Positions 34,387-41,693 of a DNA stretch of 56,144 nucleotides are shown here, piece by piece. The first letter of the stretch is position 1. Each line of letters opens with the position of its first letter. The notes under the pieces were generated by a model. That model saw only the letters and a program-made list of their open reading frames with translations. It ran no database searches and was not told where the DNA came from. The stretch is from Dehalococcoidales bacterium (lineage in GTDB: Bacteria > Chloroflexota > Dehalococcoidia > Dehalococcoidales > UBA2162). Location: the NCBI GenBank assembly GCA_030690265.1, contig JAUYHA010000103.1, positions 1 through 56,144 on the forward strand, given 5' to 3'. The position numbers and the translations under genes were made by a program.

Positions 34387-34740
34387 CTAGCTGCTGACAA
34401 AAGCGATAGCATATTCTTTTGAATGGGAGAGGCTGATGGCTAAGGTCAAGCCCGAGCTTTTGGCTTTCTCCAGTGCTTTCCCGTATAGCTGGAGTTTTGG
34501 CTTGCCGCCGGTTTCAGCCACTATTTCAATCTCTTTCCAGCCGATACCGATGGTGCCGGTGCCTAGGGCCTTCATTACCGCTTCCTTGCCGGCAAAACGG
34601 CTGGATAGACGGCCGGGGTTTTTACGGCACAACCTCAGTTCAGATTCGGTATAGATTCGGTGGAGGAAACTTTCCCCCCAGCGGTTGATAGCCTGCTGAA
34701 TGCGATGGATTTCTATTATATCTACTCCAATACACTTCAT
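34387..34740 (-). CDS. acpS: Holo-[acyl-carrier-protein] synthase
   Basis: A 117-residue phosphopantetheinyl transferase that activates ACP with 4'-phosphopantetheine from CoA. It has GVDIIEIHRIQQAI, the ESELRLC segment, FAGKEAVMKALGTG and ISLSHSKEYAIAFV, normal for AcpS. It is the first gene of the nine-gene minus-strand operon and has its own promoter region with a CACAATTGTG palindrome. Confidence 0.95.
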   Translation of the reverse strand: MKCIGVDIIEIHRIQQAINRWGESFLHRIYTESELRLCRKNPGRLSSRFAGKEAVMKALGTGTIGIGWKEIEIVAETGGKPKLQLYGKALEKAKSSGLTLAISLSHSKEYAIAFVSS

Positions 34741-34775
34741 TGTTTATATGCCTTTAACTTATCTGCTAAATATGT

Positions 34776-34792
34776 ATTATAGCACAATTGTG
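34776..34792 (-). promoter_or_regulatory. Extended -10 promoter and palindrome before acpS
   Basis: On the minus strand TGCTATAAT forms an extended -10 (TATAAT read from 34781 to 34776). Directly upstream is the perfect 10-bp palindrome CACAATTGTG (34783-34792). No good -35. The palindrome is well placed for a repressor of the operon, none of which is identified here. Confidence 0.5.
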
Positions 34793-34828
34793 TCTAGGAT
34801 AAACGGGGCAATGAGATTGTTTAGTAAT

Positions 34829-35056
34829 GTCATTCTGAGGAGCCCTTCCTAAGGAAGGATGACGAAGAATATGGGGAAGGGTGGAGTCAAGTCCCCAACC
34901 CTGACCCCGAGATTCTTCGCGGAGTTTACACTGAACTCGTTCCGACTTGCCTCGACTCGTTCCGATTATTTATACTGAGCGTAGCCGAAGTATCGTCAGA
35001 GTGAACGAAGTGAACGTGCTCAGAATGACGCTAAGGAGGACTCGCAATGACACAAA
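34829..35056. repeat. Composite palindromic repeat
   Basis: GTCATTCTGAG (34829-34839) pairs with CTCAGAATGAC (35019-35029), enclosing hairpins (CCTTCCTAAGGAAGG) and two GACTCGTTCCGA-type words shared inversely with positions 50-90. A partial ACTCGCAATGACA follows at 35040-35052. No gene in this 418-base gap. Confidence 0.7.
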
Positions 35057-35158
35057 AACGTTATTAAATAATGGAGAAATCTGCCGGGGGCAAGAATTGA
35101 GGGGAAAAGCAGGGAGTGATAAGCTATTATTATAATGAACTGAGACAGGAGACTCCTG

Positions 35159-35893
35159 TTGGCAAACTACTATATTGGCACTTCCGGGTGGCATTATGAG
35201 CACTGGCGGGGCAGGTTCTACCCCGAAAAGCTAGCCAAAGCCGGGTGGCTGGAGTTTTATACCCGCCATTTCGCTACGGTAGAAATCAATAATAGCTTTT
35301 ACCGGCTGCCTTCAGAGTCTGCCTTTACTTCCTGGCGGGATACGACACCGGACAACTTTGTCTTTGCGGTTAAAGTGAGTCGTTTTATTACTCACATCAA
35401 GCGGCTGAAGGATACGGAAGAAGCCCTGGGAAAATTTTTTAAAGGAGCTAAAATCCTGGGCAGTAAGCTGGGGCCTCTTTTATACCAGCTGCCGCCCAGT
35501 ATGCACCGTGATGAAGAGTTATTAGAATCATTCCTGGCTGCTTTACCCCGGAGAATGAAGCATGTCTTTGAGTTTCGCCACCCTTCCTGGCTTGAGGAAA
35601 GGGCTTTCCGAATTCTGCGAAAGCATAATGCCGGCTTCTGCATTTTTGATATGCCATCTGTCAACTGTCCTCTGCTGGCGACCGCTGATTTTGCCTATAT
35701 CAGGTTTCACGGCAGTGGCGGTCTCTATTCCAGTTGTTACTCCGATGAAGAATTAGCTGCCTGGGCAAACAGGATAGCAGGTCTGGCTGAAAATTTAAAA
35801 ACAATCTACATCTATTTTAATAATGATACCGAAGCATTTGCGGTGAGAAATGCCCGAACACTGGATAATTTTTTGAACAAGGGAATCGCCTAA
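35159..35893 (+). CDS. DUF72 (YecE-like) family protein
   Basis: A 244-residue TIM-barrel-like protein. It starts MANYYIGTSGWHYEHWRGRFYP and has FATVEINNSFYRLPSESAFTSW, the KVSRFITHIKRL region, GPLLYQLPPS and FEFRHPSWLEE, typical of DUF72. The start is a TTG at 35159 behind AGGAG, as the family start matches exactly. Biochemical function is not established. Confidence 0.92.
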   Translation: MANYYIGTSGWHYEHWRGRFYPEKLAKAGWLEFYTRHFATVEINNSFYRLPSESAFTSWRDTTPDNFVFAVKVSRFITHIKRLKDTEEALGKFFKGAKILGSKLGPLLYQLPPSMHRDEELLESFLAALPRRMKHVFEFRHPSWLEERAFRILRKHNAGFCIFDMPSVNCPLLATADFAYIRFHGSGGLYSSCYSDEELAAWANRIAGLAENLKTIYIYFNNDTEAFAVRNARTLDNFLNKGIA

Positions 35894-35904
35894 TTCACTC
35901 CCTG

Positions 35905-36462
35905 TTAAGCAACGGCGAGGCTGTATTTTGTTTTGCCTTCCTGGTAAAGGTCTCCCCCGTAAACATCGTTTATCACTATCACCGGGAAATCCACAACCTC
36001 CAGCCGGCGAATTGCCTCGGCTCCCAGCTCCTCGTAGGCTATTATCTCTGATTTCTTGATGCTCCTGGCGATGAGAGCTCCGGCACCGCCGATAGCTCCC
36101 AGGTAGACCGCTTTGTATTTCTTGATGGCATCTTTTACCGCTGGCGAACGCATGCCCTTGCCGACCATTCCCTTCAGACCTTCAGCGAGCAGGCGGGGTG
36201 AGTAGACATCCATCCGTCCGCTGGTGGTAGGTCCGGCCGAGCCGATTATCTGTCCCGGCCTGGCCGGGGAGGGACCGGTATAATAGATTGTCTGTCCCTT
36301 AATATCAAAGGGCAGGGGCTTTCCCTGCTCCAGCGTCTCAATCATTCTCTTGTGGGCGGCATCACGAGCCGTATAGATGACGCCGGTGAGTAAAACGGCG
36401 TCTCCAGCTTCAAGCTCCTCCAGGGTCTCACCGGTGAAGGGAAGAGTAATCTTCTTAGCCAT
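35905..36462 (-). CDS. Class I fumarate hydratase beta subunit
   Basis: A 185-residue Fe-S hydro-lyase C-terminal domain protein. It has LPFTGETLEELEAGDAVLLTGVIYTARDAAHKRM, then IYYTGPSPARPGQIIGSAGPTTSGRMD, and the KTEI-like AYEELGAEAIRRLEV. With the alpha subunit it converts fumarate and malate. The stop of alpha and the ATG of beta share one base (TAATG). Tartrate dehydratase is the main alternative for such pairs. Confidence 0.92.
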   Translation of the reverse strand: MAKKITLPFTGETLEELEAGDAVLLTGVIYTARDAAHKRMIETLEQGKPLPFDIKGQTIYYTGPSPARPGQIIGSAGPTTSGRMDVYSPRLLAEGLKGMVGKGMRSPAVKDAIKKYKAVYLGAIGGAGALIARSIKKSEIIAYEELGAEAIRRLEVVDFPVIVINDVYGGDLYQEGKTKYSLAVA

Positions 36463-37307
36463 TAAAGAATAACCTCTCTATGCCGGGCACTGTGGCATTG
36501 AAGATTAACGGCTACTGGCAAGCCGGTGATATGGGCGGGGAGAACCTCGATGTGAACTGCCAGAGCTGTTACCCTGCCGCCGTAGCCCATTGCTCCGATG
36601 CCCAGGTTATTGACTTGTTTCAGGATTTCCTTTTCCAGTTCAGCAAATTCAGCCTCCGGGTTGGGCTTGCCTGTCTCTCGTAACAAGGCTTTCTTAGCCA
36701 GCATTAGGGTCTGTTCGGCAGTCCCCCCTATGCCAATGCCAACAATAACCGGGGGACAGGGATTACTGCCGGCTTCATCCACAGCCCTGACCACGAAGTC
36801 TATTACCCCCTGGCCTCCCTGGGCAGGGGTGAGCATAGCCAGGCGGGTCATATTTTCGGCACCACCGCCCTTGGGCAGGGCGATAATCTTAAGCTTATCA
36901 TCGGGGACGATATCGGTGTGAATAATGGCTGGGGTGTTATCTTTAGTATTTGCTCTGGCGGAATAGGGCTGTCGCACCAGGGATTTACGCAGATAGCCTT
37001 TATCATATCCCCGGCGCACCCCTTCATTTATCGCCGAATAGAGGTCGCCGCCGGTGATATGGACTTCCTGCCCCAGCTCCAGGAAAACCACGGCGCTGCC
37101 GGTATCCTGGCAGAGAGGGATTTTTTCTTGAGCGGCGATTTCAGCATTCTCAACTATGCTGTCCAGCACCTCTTTTGCCAGGGGAGATTCTTCGACCGCT
37201 CTGGCTCGTTTGATAGCGTCCAGCACATCTTCAGGGAGGTAGAGACAGGCCTCCTGGAATAGTTCAGATACGCTTTCAGTTATCTGCTGGCAGTCTATCT
37301 CTCTCAT
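36462..37307 (-). CDS. Class I fumarate hydratase alpha subunit
   Basis: A 281-residue [4Fe-4S] hydro-lyase subunit. Cluster cysteines are seen in IPLCQDTGSAVVF, GSNPCPPVIVGIGIGG and NLQCHSARH; other marks are RANTKDNTPAIIHTD and GGGAENMTRLAMLTPAQG. Two-subunit, oxygen-sensitive fumarases are usual in anaerobes and archaea and act in the (often incomplete) citric acid cycle. Confidence 0.93.
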   Translation of the reverse strand: MREIDCQQITESVSELFQEACLYLPEDVLDAIKRARAVEESPLAKEVLDSIVENAEIAAQEKIPLCQDTGSAVVFLELGQEVHITGGDLYSAINEGVRRGYDKGYLRKSLVRQPYSARANTKDNTPAIIHTDIVPDDKLKIIALPKGGGAENMTRLAMLTPAQGGQGVIDFVVRAVDEAGSNPCPPVIVGIGIGGTAEQTLMLAKKALLRETGKPNPEAEFAELEKEILKQVNNLGIGAMGYGGRVTALAVHIEVLPAHITGLPVAVNLQCHSARHREVIL

Positions 37308-37354
37308 CTTGTGGTTTATCTACCTCACCCCCTGTATCCCTCCTCTATTCTATC

Positions 37355-37615
37355 ATTGCGAGCGTAGCGAAGCAATCTTTATCGCATTATCTGGAATCTC
37401 ACCCCCCTCCCCCTGACATCTGTATCTACCTCACCCCCCTGTAATTTATGTAACCCTATCCCCTGTGTCCCCTTCCCCTTCAAAAGGGGAAGGGGAGAGT
37501 GAGATAAGAGAGGCTTCGCCTCTCTAAAACTCACCTTTTTATATCTCTCTTTCAAAGGAGAGGGGGAAGAAAAAGTAAGAGGGGGCGAAGCCCCTCTTAG
37601 ACACTCATAAATTAC
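37355..37615. repeat. Cluster of intergenic hairpin repeats
   Basis: A 361-base gap without a supported gene. It holds TCATTGCGAGCGTAGCGAAG, a CCCCTTCCCC/GGGGAAGGGG hairpin near 37480-37495, AGAGAGGCTTCGCCTCTCT near 37508-37526 and AGGGGGCGAAGCCCCTCTT near 37580-37598. A reading frame of 97 codons crosses these repeats and is not considered real. Confidence 0.7.
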
Positions 37616-37668
37616 ATTCCGTTTGCATTGGTTAGAACACCTGTTTGGATACTTTACGATACCAGTTG

Positions 37669-38733
37669 TCACTCCTCTGGTATATCCAATTGTAGGTTCT
37701 CTCCAAATTTAGGCATAGCTATTCGGAGTAGTCTATGAAATATAGCCATGTTTGATGACGCTTTCATTAGAGTAGTGACATTTGATAAGTGTTCTTGGAG
37801 CTTAGGGTGCCCGATATCTTCGGTAAACAATTGATGATATCTAAACTTACGCCTACCTTTGTCGTCTTTAGGAGTCCTCGCTTTTAGTTGATCCAAAATT
37901 CCGGGGGCAAGTCTAGAGTAGACCACATCATTTGTCATAGTTCCTATGATGCTTGGTCGTTTTACGGAACTTGGGTCATATCGCCATTTATTAAGTCTAA
38001 ATATCTGCTTGTAAAATTCATCGGGGAACCTTTTTGCCCATGCAGCTTTATAGTCTAGCAGGTATTTATCAAGAATCTCTTGTAGAGCAATCCTGTCTCT
38101 TATTTCTTGGTATCCTGTAGCCTCGTCAACAAGGGCAATAATACCCACAGTTGCAAAACCTTTCATAAGCATATAAGCTCTTTCAGCAGTTTTGGCTTGC
38201 TCTTCGTTCAAGGCGCCTTTTTCCTTAGCTGTTATCCAAACATCACATATTTCGGGTAGCACAGTGGCATTTACACCTGTTGTTAATCTACCATTCTTAT
38301 TGATATACATAATGGGTTGCTCTAACTTCTTTTTTAACTCATCAGTGACATAATCCTGCAGATATCCTGCGGAAATATAGGATGGTGGCAAAGTGCCTTC
38401 TTCATTTTTCCTTTTCCTCTGCCAATAAGCACCGCTTCCTTTACTAGCTAGGGCATTTGCCATACTACGCTCCACCAGAACCCTTGTGCCATTATCTAAT
38501 ACTGCACAAGATATCTGGTAACCACTTAGGTCTAATTTGCCAACAAACTTTGTTGCCTTCGGGATTGCAACTCCGCTCTGGTTCTCTTCTCGGCTCCACC
38601 TCATTTCCGCAGCTTGCCTAGCAATCGCCTGGCGTTTTTCTTTAGTAAGACTGGCAGCCCGTGCCTTACCACCTTTGTGTGCTCCTAGTGCAGATAAAGC
38701 TCGCGCATGCTTACTTGCATCACTCTGATCCAT
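37669..38733 (-). CDS. P63C domain phage-associated protein
   Basis: A 354-residue protein with the layout of P63C-domain proteins: an N-terminal basic stretch (SALGAHKGGKARAASLTKEKRQAIARQAAEMRW), an internal part with VLDNGTRVLVERSMANAL, and the P63C region with GFATVGIIALVDEATGYQEIRDRIALQEIL and LDYKAAWAKRFPDEFYKQIFRLNKW. Such proteins occur in phages and mobile elements, function unsettled. ATG 38733 has AGGAAGGAGA before it. It stands alone, flanked on both sides by repeat clusters, with a perfect promoter. A and T content is higher than in neighbouring genes, which suggests acquisition. Confidence 0.82.
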   Translation of the reverse strand: MDQSDASKHARALSALGAHKGGKARAASLTKEKRQAIARQAAEMRWSREENQSGVAIPKATKFVGKLDLSGYQISCAVLDNGTRVLVERSMANALASKGSGAYWQRKRKNEEGTLPPSYISAGYLQDYVTDELKKKLEQPIMYINKNGRLTTGVNATVLPEICDVWITAKEKGALNEEQAKTAERAYMLMKGFATVGIIALVDEATGYQEIRDRIALQEILDKYLLDYKAAWAKRFPDEFYKQIFRLNKWRYDPSSVKRPSIIGTMTNDVVYSRLAPGILDQLKARTPKDDKGRRKFRYHQLFTEDIGHPKLQEHLSNVTTLMKASSNMAIFHRLLRIAMPKFGENLQLDIPEE

Positions 38734-38771
38734 TAATATAATCTCCTTCCTCATAGATATTAACTTTTGAT

Positions 38772-38800
38772 ATTATACATGAACGAGCAAGCATTGTCAA
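38772..38800 (-). promoter_or_regulatory. Perfect consensus sigma70 promoter of the P63C gene
   Basis: On the minus strand TTGACA (38800-38795), a 17-base spacer, TATAAT (38777-38772). The start falls near 38765, about 32 bases before the ATG. Confidence 0.8.
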
Positions 38801-38869
38801 GATGCATAGTCGGGCAAGTATATTAGTAATTACAAATTCGTTTCAACCGGAACCGGATAAAAACAGCGA

Positions 38870-39065
38870 GAGGAGTTAGCGAGGGGCTTCACCCCTCTTA
38901 AAAATTTACTCCCTTCCCTTAGTAGGGGAGGAGGGTCAGGGAGGTGGGTTACAGGTAATTTCTATTGAATCAGAGGATTGAAAGGGGCGAAGCCCCTTTA
39001 AGAAAAAAATTCCCTCTCCCCTTTATAAAGGGGAGAGGGATACAGGGTGAGGGGTTACCTCATAA
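38870..39065. repeat. Cluster of intergenic hairpin repeats
   Basis: AGGGGCTTCACCCCTCTT near 38883-38900, CCCTTCCCTTAGTAGGGGAGG, AAGGGGCGAAGCCCCTTT near 38980-38997 and CCCTCTCCCCTTTATAAAGG GGAGAGGG near 39011-39038. The rest of the gap to 39231 shows no gene; a small plus-strand AAAGGAGGGAG without an open frame is seen near 39163. Confidence 0.65.
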
Positions 39066-39231
39066 AACAACAAACCTATATCAGCGCCTGCCTTCCGTTC
39101 GGTAATACTCTTTTTGACGCAATTACGGACTAAACGGACTAATAAAAGAAGAGCAAACACCTAAAGGAGGGAGAAGTTCTAGAGATTTTTAGCAGGCTAC
39201 TTTATTTAGGTTGTCTGAGGATAAGGCATAA

Positions 39232-40428
39232 CTACTGCTCCCCCTCTGCAATCAGTTTTCTAAGCTCAACTACCATCTCCGGCACATCAATCGCCACCGG
39301 GCATCTCACTTTACACCGACCGCAAGTAAGACAGGTATAAGCGAGAGCTGCTGCCTTTTCCATATTTTGGCTAATCATTGCTGCCCAGACGGCACCAACG
39401 CCGGCAAAATACTTATCGCCGAAGTGCCCGGCAGTTACGGCAAAGATGGGGCACTCATAAAGGCAGCCGCCGCATCTCAGGCAGTAGAGTGCTTGACATA
39501 ATATCGGGTGTTTAGCCAGTTCAACCCTTCCGTCGTCCAGGAAGACAACATGAAACTCCCCCGGTCCGTGAGCTCCGTAGGTAGTTACCTTCTCAATGTC
39601 ACCGGTCTTGCTCGGTCCGGATACCATGCTGACATAGGAAGGGACAGTGTAATTAGCGTATCTCCAGGTTACCTCGGCGACCTTATAAGCATCGCTCAGG
39701 GTAGGAACCAGTTTCTCCATACCCACCAGGGCAATGTGAACCGGCGGCGCTCCGGTAGCCAGGCGGACATTGCCCTCATTCTCAATAATGAAGAGAGTGC
39801 CGGTTTCAGCCGCCACCACATTGGCTCCGCTAAAGCCAATATCTGCCTGGAAGAATTTTTCTCTGAGCAATTTCCGGGCAGTGGCTACCAATTTTTCAAT
39901 ATCCTCCGGCGAGAGCTTCTCGCCGGTAATTGTGGAGAAAAGCTGGGCAACATCCTCCCTGGGCACATGAATTGACGGCGAAAGGATGTGCATTGGTCTG
40001 GAGTTAAGTTTTTGAATGATAAATTCACCCAGGTCGGTCTCATAGACCTCGTTACCCATCTCTTCCAGGTGCTCCCGTAAACCGATTTCCTCCCCGGTCA
40101 TACTTTTACCTTTGACAATCAGCTTGCCCTTGCCAACCAGGTGAGCAATAATTTTCAGTGCTTCATCAGCCGTCGCGGCGATGTAAGCTTTGCCGTGATT
40201 GGACTCAATAGCTTCACAGGCCTGCTGGGCCAGCTTTTCCATCTCCTTGATAGCTTTTGCTTTTATTTCTCTAACTTCCTCCGCCATCTTGATGGTGTGA
40301 GGGAATTTCTTCAGAGCGGTGTTGGTGTTTCCCCGGTAGCTGGCAATTGCCCGAGATAAAGCCAGCCTTATCTTCTCGTTATGAGCCGCCGCCATTATCT
40401 CTTTCTTGTATTCGGAAAAGACCGACAT
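39232..40428 (-). CDS. LutB-like LUD-domain iron-sulfur protein
   Basis: A 398-residue protein with an N-terminal LUD domain (GKLIVKGKSMTGEEIGLREHLEEMG, SFNGANVVAAETGT-like GFSGANVVAAETGTLFI) and a C-terminal part with two [4Fe-4S] motifs, CLRCGGCLYECPIF and CLTCGRCKVRCPV. This is the arrangement of LutB in lactate oxidation. It follows the LutA-like gene by five bases. Electrons likely pass from the LUD part to the CCG protein, but the substrate (lactate, glycolate or other) is not proven. Confidence 0.88.
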   Translation of the reverse strand: MSVFSEYKKEIMAAAHNEKIRLALSRAIASYRGNTNTALKKFPHTIKMAEEVREIKAKAIKEMEKLAQQACEAIESNHGKAYIAATADEALKIIAHLVGKGKLIVKGKSMTGEEIGLREHLEEMGNEVYETDLGEFIIQKLNSRPMHILSPSIHVPREDVAQLFSTITGEKLSPEDIEKLVATARKLLREKFFQADIGFSGANVVAAETGTLFIIENEGNVRLATGAPPVHIALVGMEKLVPTLSDAYKVAEVTWRYANYTVPSYVSMVSGPSKTGDIEKVTTYGAHGPGEFHVVFLDDGRVELAKHPILCQALYCLRCGGCLYECPIFAVTAGHFGDKYFAGVGAVWAAMISQNMEKAAALAYTCLTCGRCKVRCPVAIDVPEMVVELRKLIAEGEQ

Positions 40429-40433
40429 TCCTG

Positions 40434-41438
40434 TTATACCTCCATTGCCATAGCCACAATCTGAGCCAGGTCAAGCACTTCCACGTCTGCTTTCAGTTCT
40501 TTGACTCCGCTCTTCAGCTGGAGAAGACAGCCCGGGCAGTGAGTGACAATAATCCCGGCTCCGGTCTCAATCAGCTCTTTTACCCGGTTTACGCCGATAA
40601 TCTGGCTCAGTTCGGGGAAGACTGCCTCAAAGCCTCCCCCGCCTCCACAGCAGGTTGTCCACTCCCCTTTTGTCCAGTCAGTTTCCACAAGCTCAATGTT
40701 TTTGATGGCTCTCAGTATCCGGCGCGGCTCCTCTACCAGTCCCAGGTAGCGGGCTAGCTGGCACGGGTCATGATAGGTAACCTTGACCTCTCTGGGGAAG
40801 CGCAGCTTGAGGGAGGAGAGGTTTTCGGAGACCACCTGGCAAAAATGCCTGACCTCCAAACCGTCTCCGTTGATAGCATCAGGAATCAGGTGACCAAGAG
40901 TATAGGTGCAGGAAGGGATGATGCTGATTATTTGCTTTACTCCCCTGGATTTCAGTCCGTTATATACCTGTTGAGCCTGCCGGGTAAATTCCTTGTGCAG
41001 TCCGGTATAGTATAGTGGCCCTCCGCAGCACGGTTCCTCATCAGCCAGATAGCCAAAGTCAATACCAAGATGCTTGAGCACCTTGACCGCACTCCTCAGC
41101 GGTTGAGCGTCAGCTTCATTCCCTCGGCTCATTATTTTACGGTATATCCCGGCAGCATCAATGCCTAGCTTCTTCTGGAAGCTGGCCAGATTCATTGTCA
41201 GTTCGGTGTTGATAGCACTCTTGTCTACCTGGCGTATTAGAGACATCAGGGATTCCAGGTCGCTACTGTATTGATATCCGCATCCGGCAAAGAAAATGGT
41301 CTCCGCCTCTCTAGAAAGACTGAGGTCTTCAGCCCACCTGGCTCCTGCCTTTTTGGAGGCGCCTAGAATGTTGTCCTTGGAGGTAATATTGCCGGCGATG
41401 TAAGTTAGACCGGGGGGAATCAATTTCTTATTATCCAT
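40434..41438 (-). CDS. LutA/HdrD-like CCG-domain iron-sulfur protein
   Basis: A 334-residue protein with two CCG domains: FFAGCGYQYSS ... EEPCCGGPLYYTG, and SIIPSCTYTLG ... YHDPCQLARYLG ... WTTCCGGGGGFEAVFP, ending THCPGCLLQL. CCG Cys motifs bind a noncubane or ordinary iron-sulfur cluster as in heterodisulfide reductase. With the LUD protein downstream it resembles LutAB, but LutC is missing. The upstream ferredoxin part found in HdrD or GlcF is not present. Confidence 0.88.
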   Translation of the reverse strand: MDNKKLIPPGLTYIAGNITSKDNILGASKKAGARWAEDLSLSREAETIFFAGCGYQYSSDLESLMSLIRQVDKSAINTELTMNLASFQKKLGIDAAGIYRKIMSRGNEADAQPLRSAVKVLKHLGIDFGYLADEEPCCGGPLYYTGLHKEFTRQAQQVYNGLKSRGVKQIISIIPSCTYTLGHLIPDAINGDGLEVRHFCQVVSENLSSLKLRFPREVKVTYHDPCQLARYLGLVEEPRRILRAIKNIELVETDWTKGEWTTCCGGGGGFEAVFPELSQIIGVNRVKELIETGAGIIVTHCPGCLLQLKSGVKELKADVEVLDLAQIVAMAMEV

Positions 41439-41585
41439 TTATTTTAAGCCTGTCTTGATAGCGGTTATGGTAGACCGGACAGCCACTTTAGTCAAACCAT
41501 CCGAGGGACAATCCCTGATAAGCCAAACGGGTCACAGTGAGAGTCGTTTGATTACTTAAATGACCTTTAAAGAGCCGATTACGGA

Positions 41586-41685
41586 TTGACATAGTGACAG
41601 GTCTGACTTTATGATGTTGATAGTTAAAACCAGACAACAGAATTTAATAGTTTCTTAACACTTCTCCTTTACATTGTATTATAAT
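41586..41685 (+). promoter_or_regulatory. Candidate promoters for the Ig-repeat surface protein
   Basis: Two options. One is TTGACA (41586-41591), 18 bases, TATGAT (41610-41615), giving a leader of about 70 bases. The other is TTAACA (41655-41660), 16 bases, TATTAT (41677-41682), overlapping TATAAT (41680-41685), which would start transcription within a few bases of the ATG at 41694. Confidence 0.5.
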
Positions 41686-41693
41686 ATAAATAG

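Noticed and set aside
37379-37672. 97-codon minus-strand frame
   Set aside because: It runs through hairpin repeats, is rich in Ser, Pro and Lys without domain features, and overlaps no conserved segment.
38870-39065. Possible CRISPR array
   Set aside because: The repeats are hairpins of differing sequence without regular spacers, and no cas gene is near.
41439-41693. Riboswitch or small RNA in the gap before the Ig-repeat gene
   Set aside because: No conserved riboswitch core or convincing terminator hairpin could be seen; only promoter-like words.
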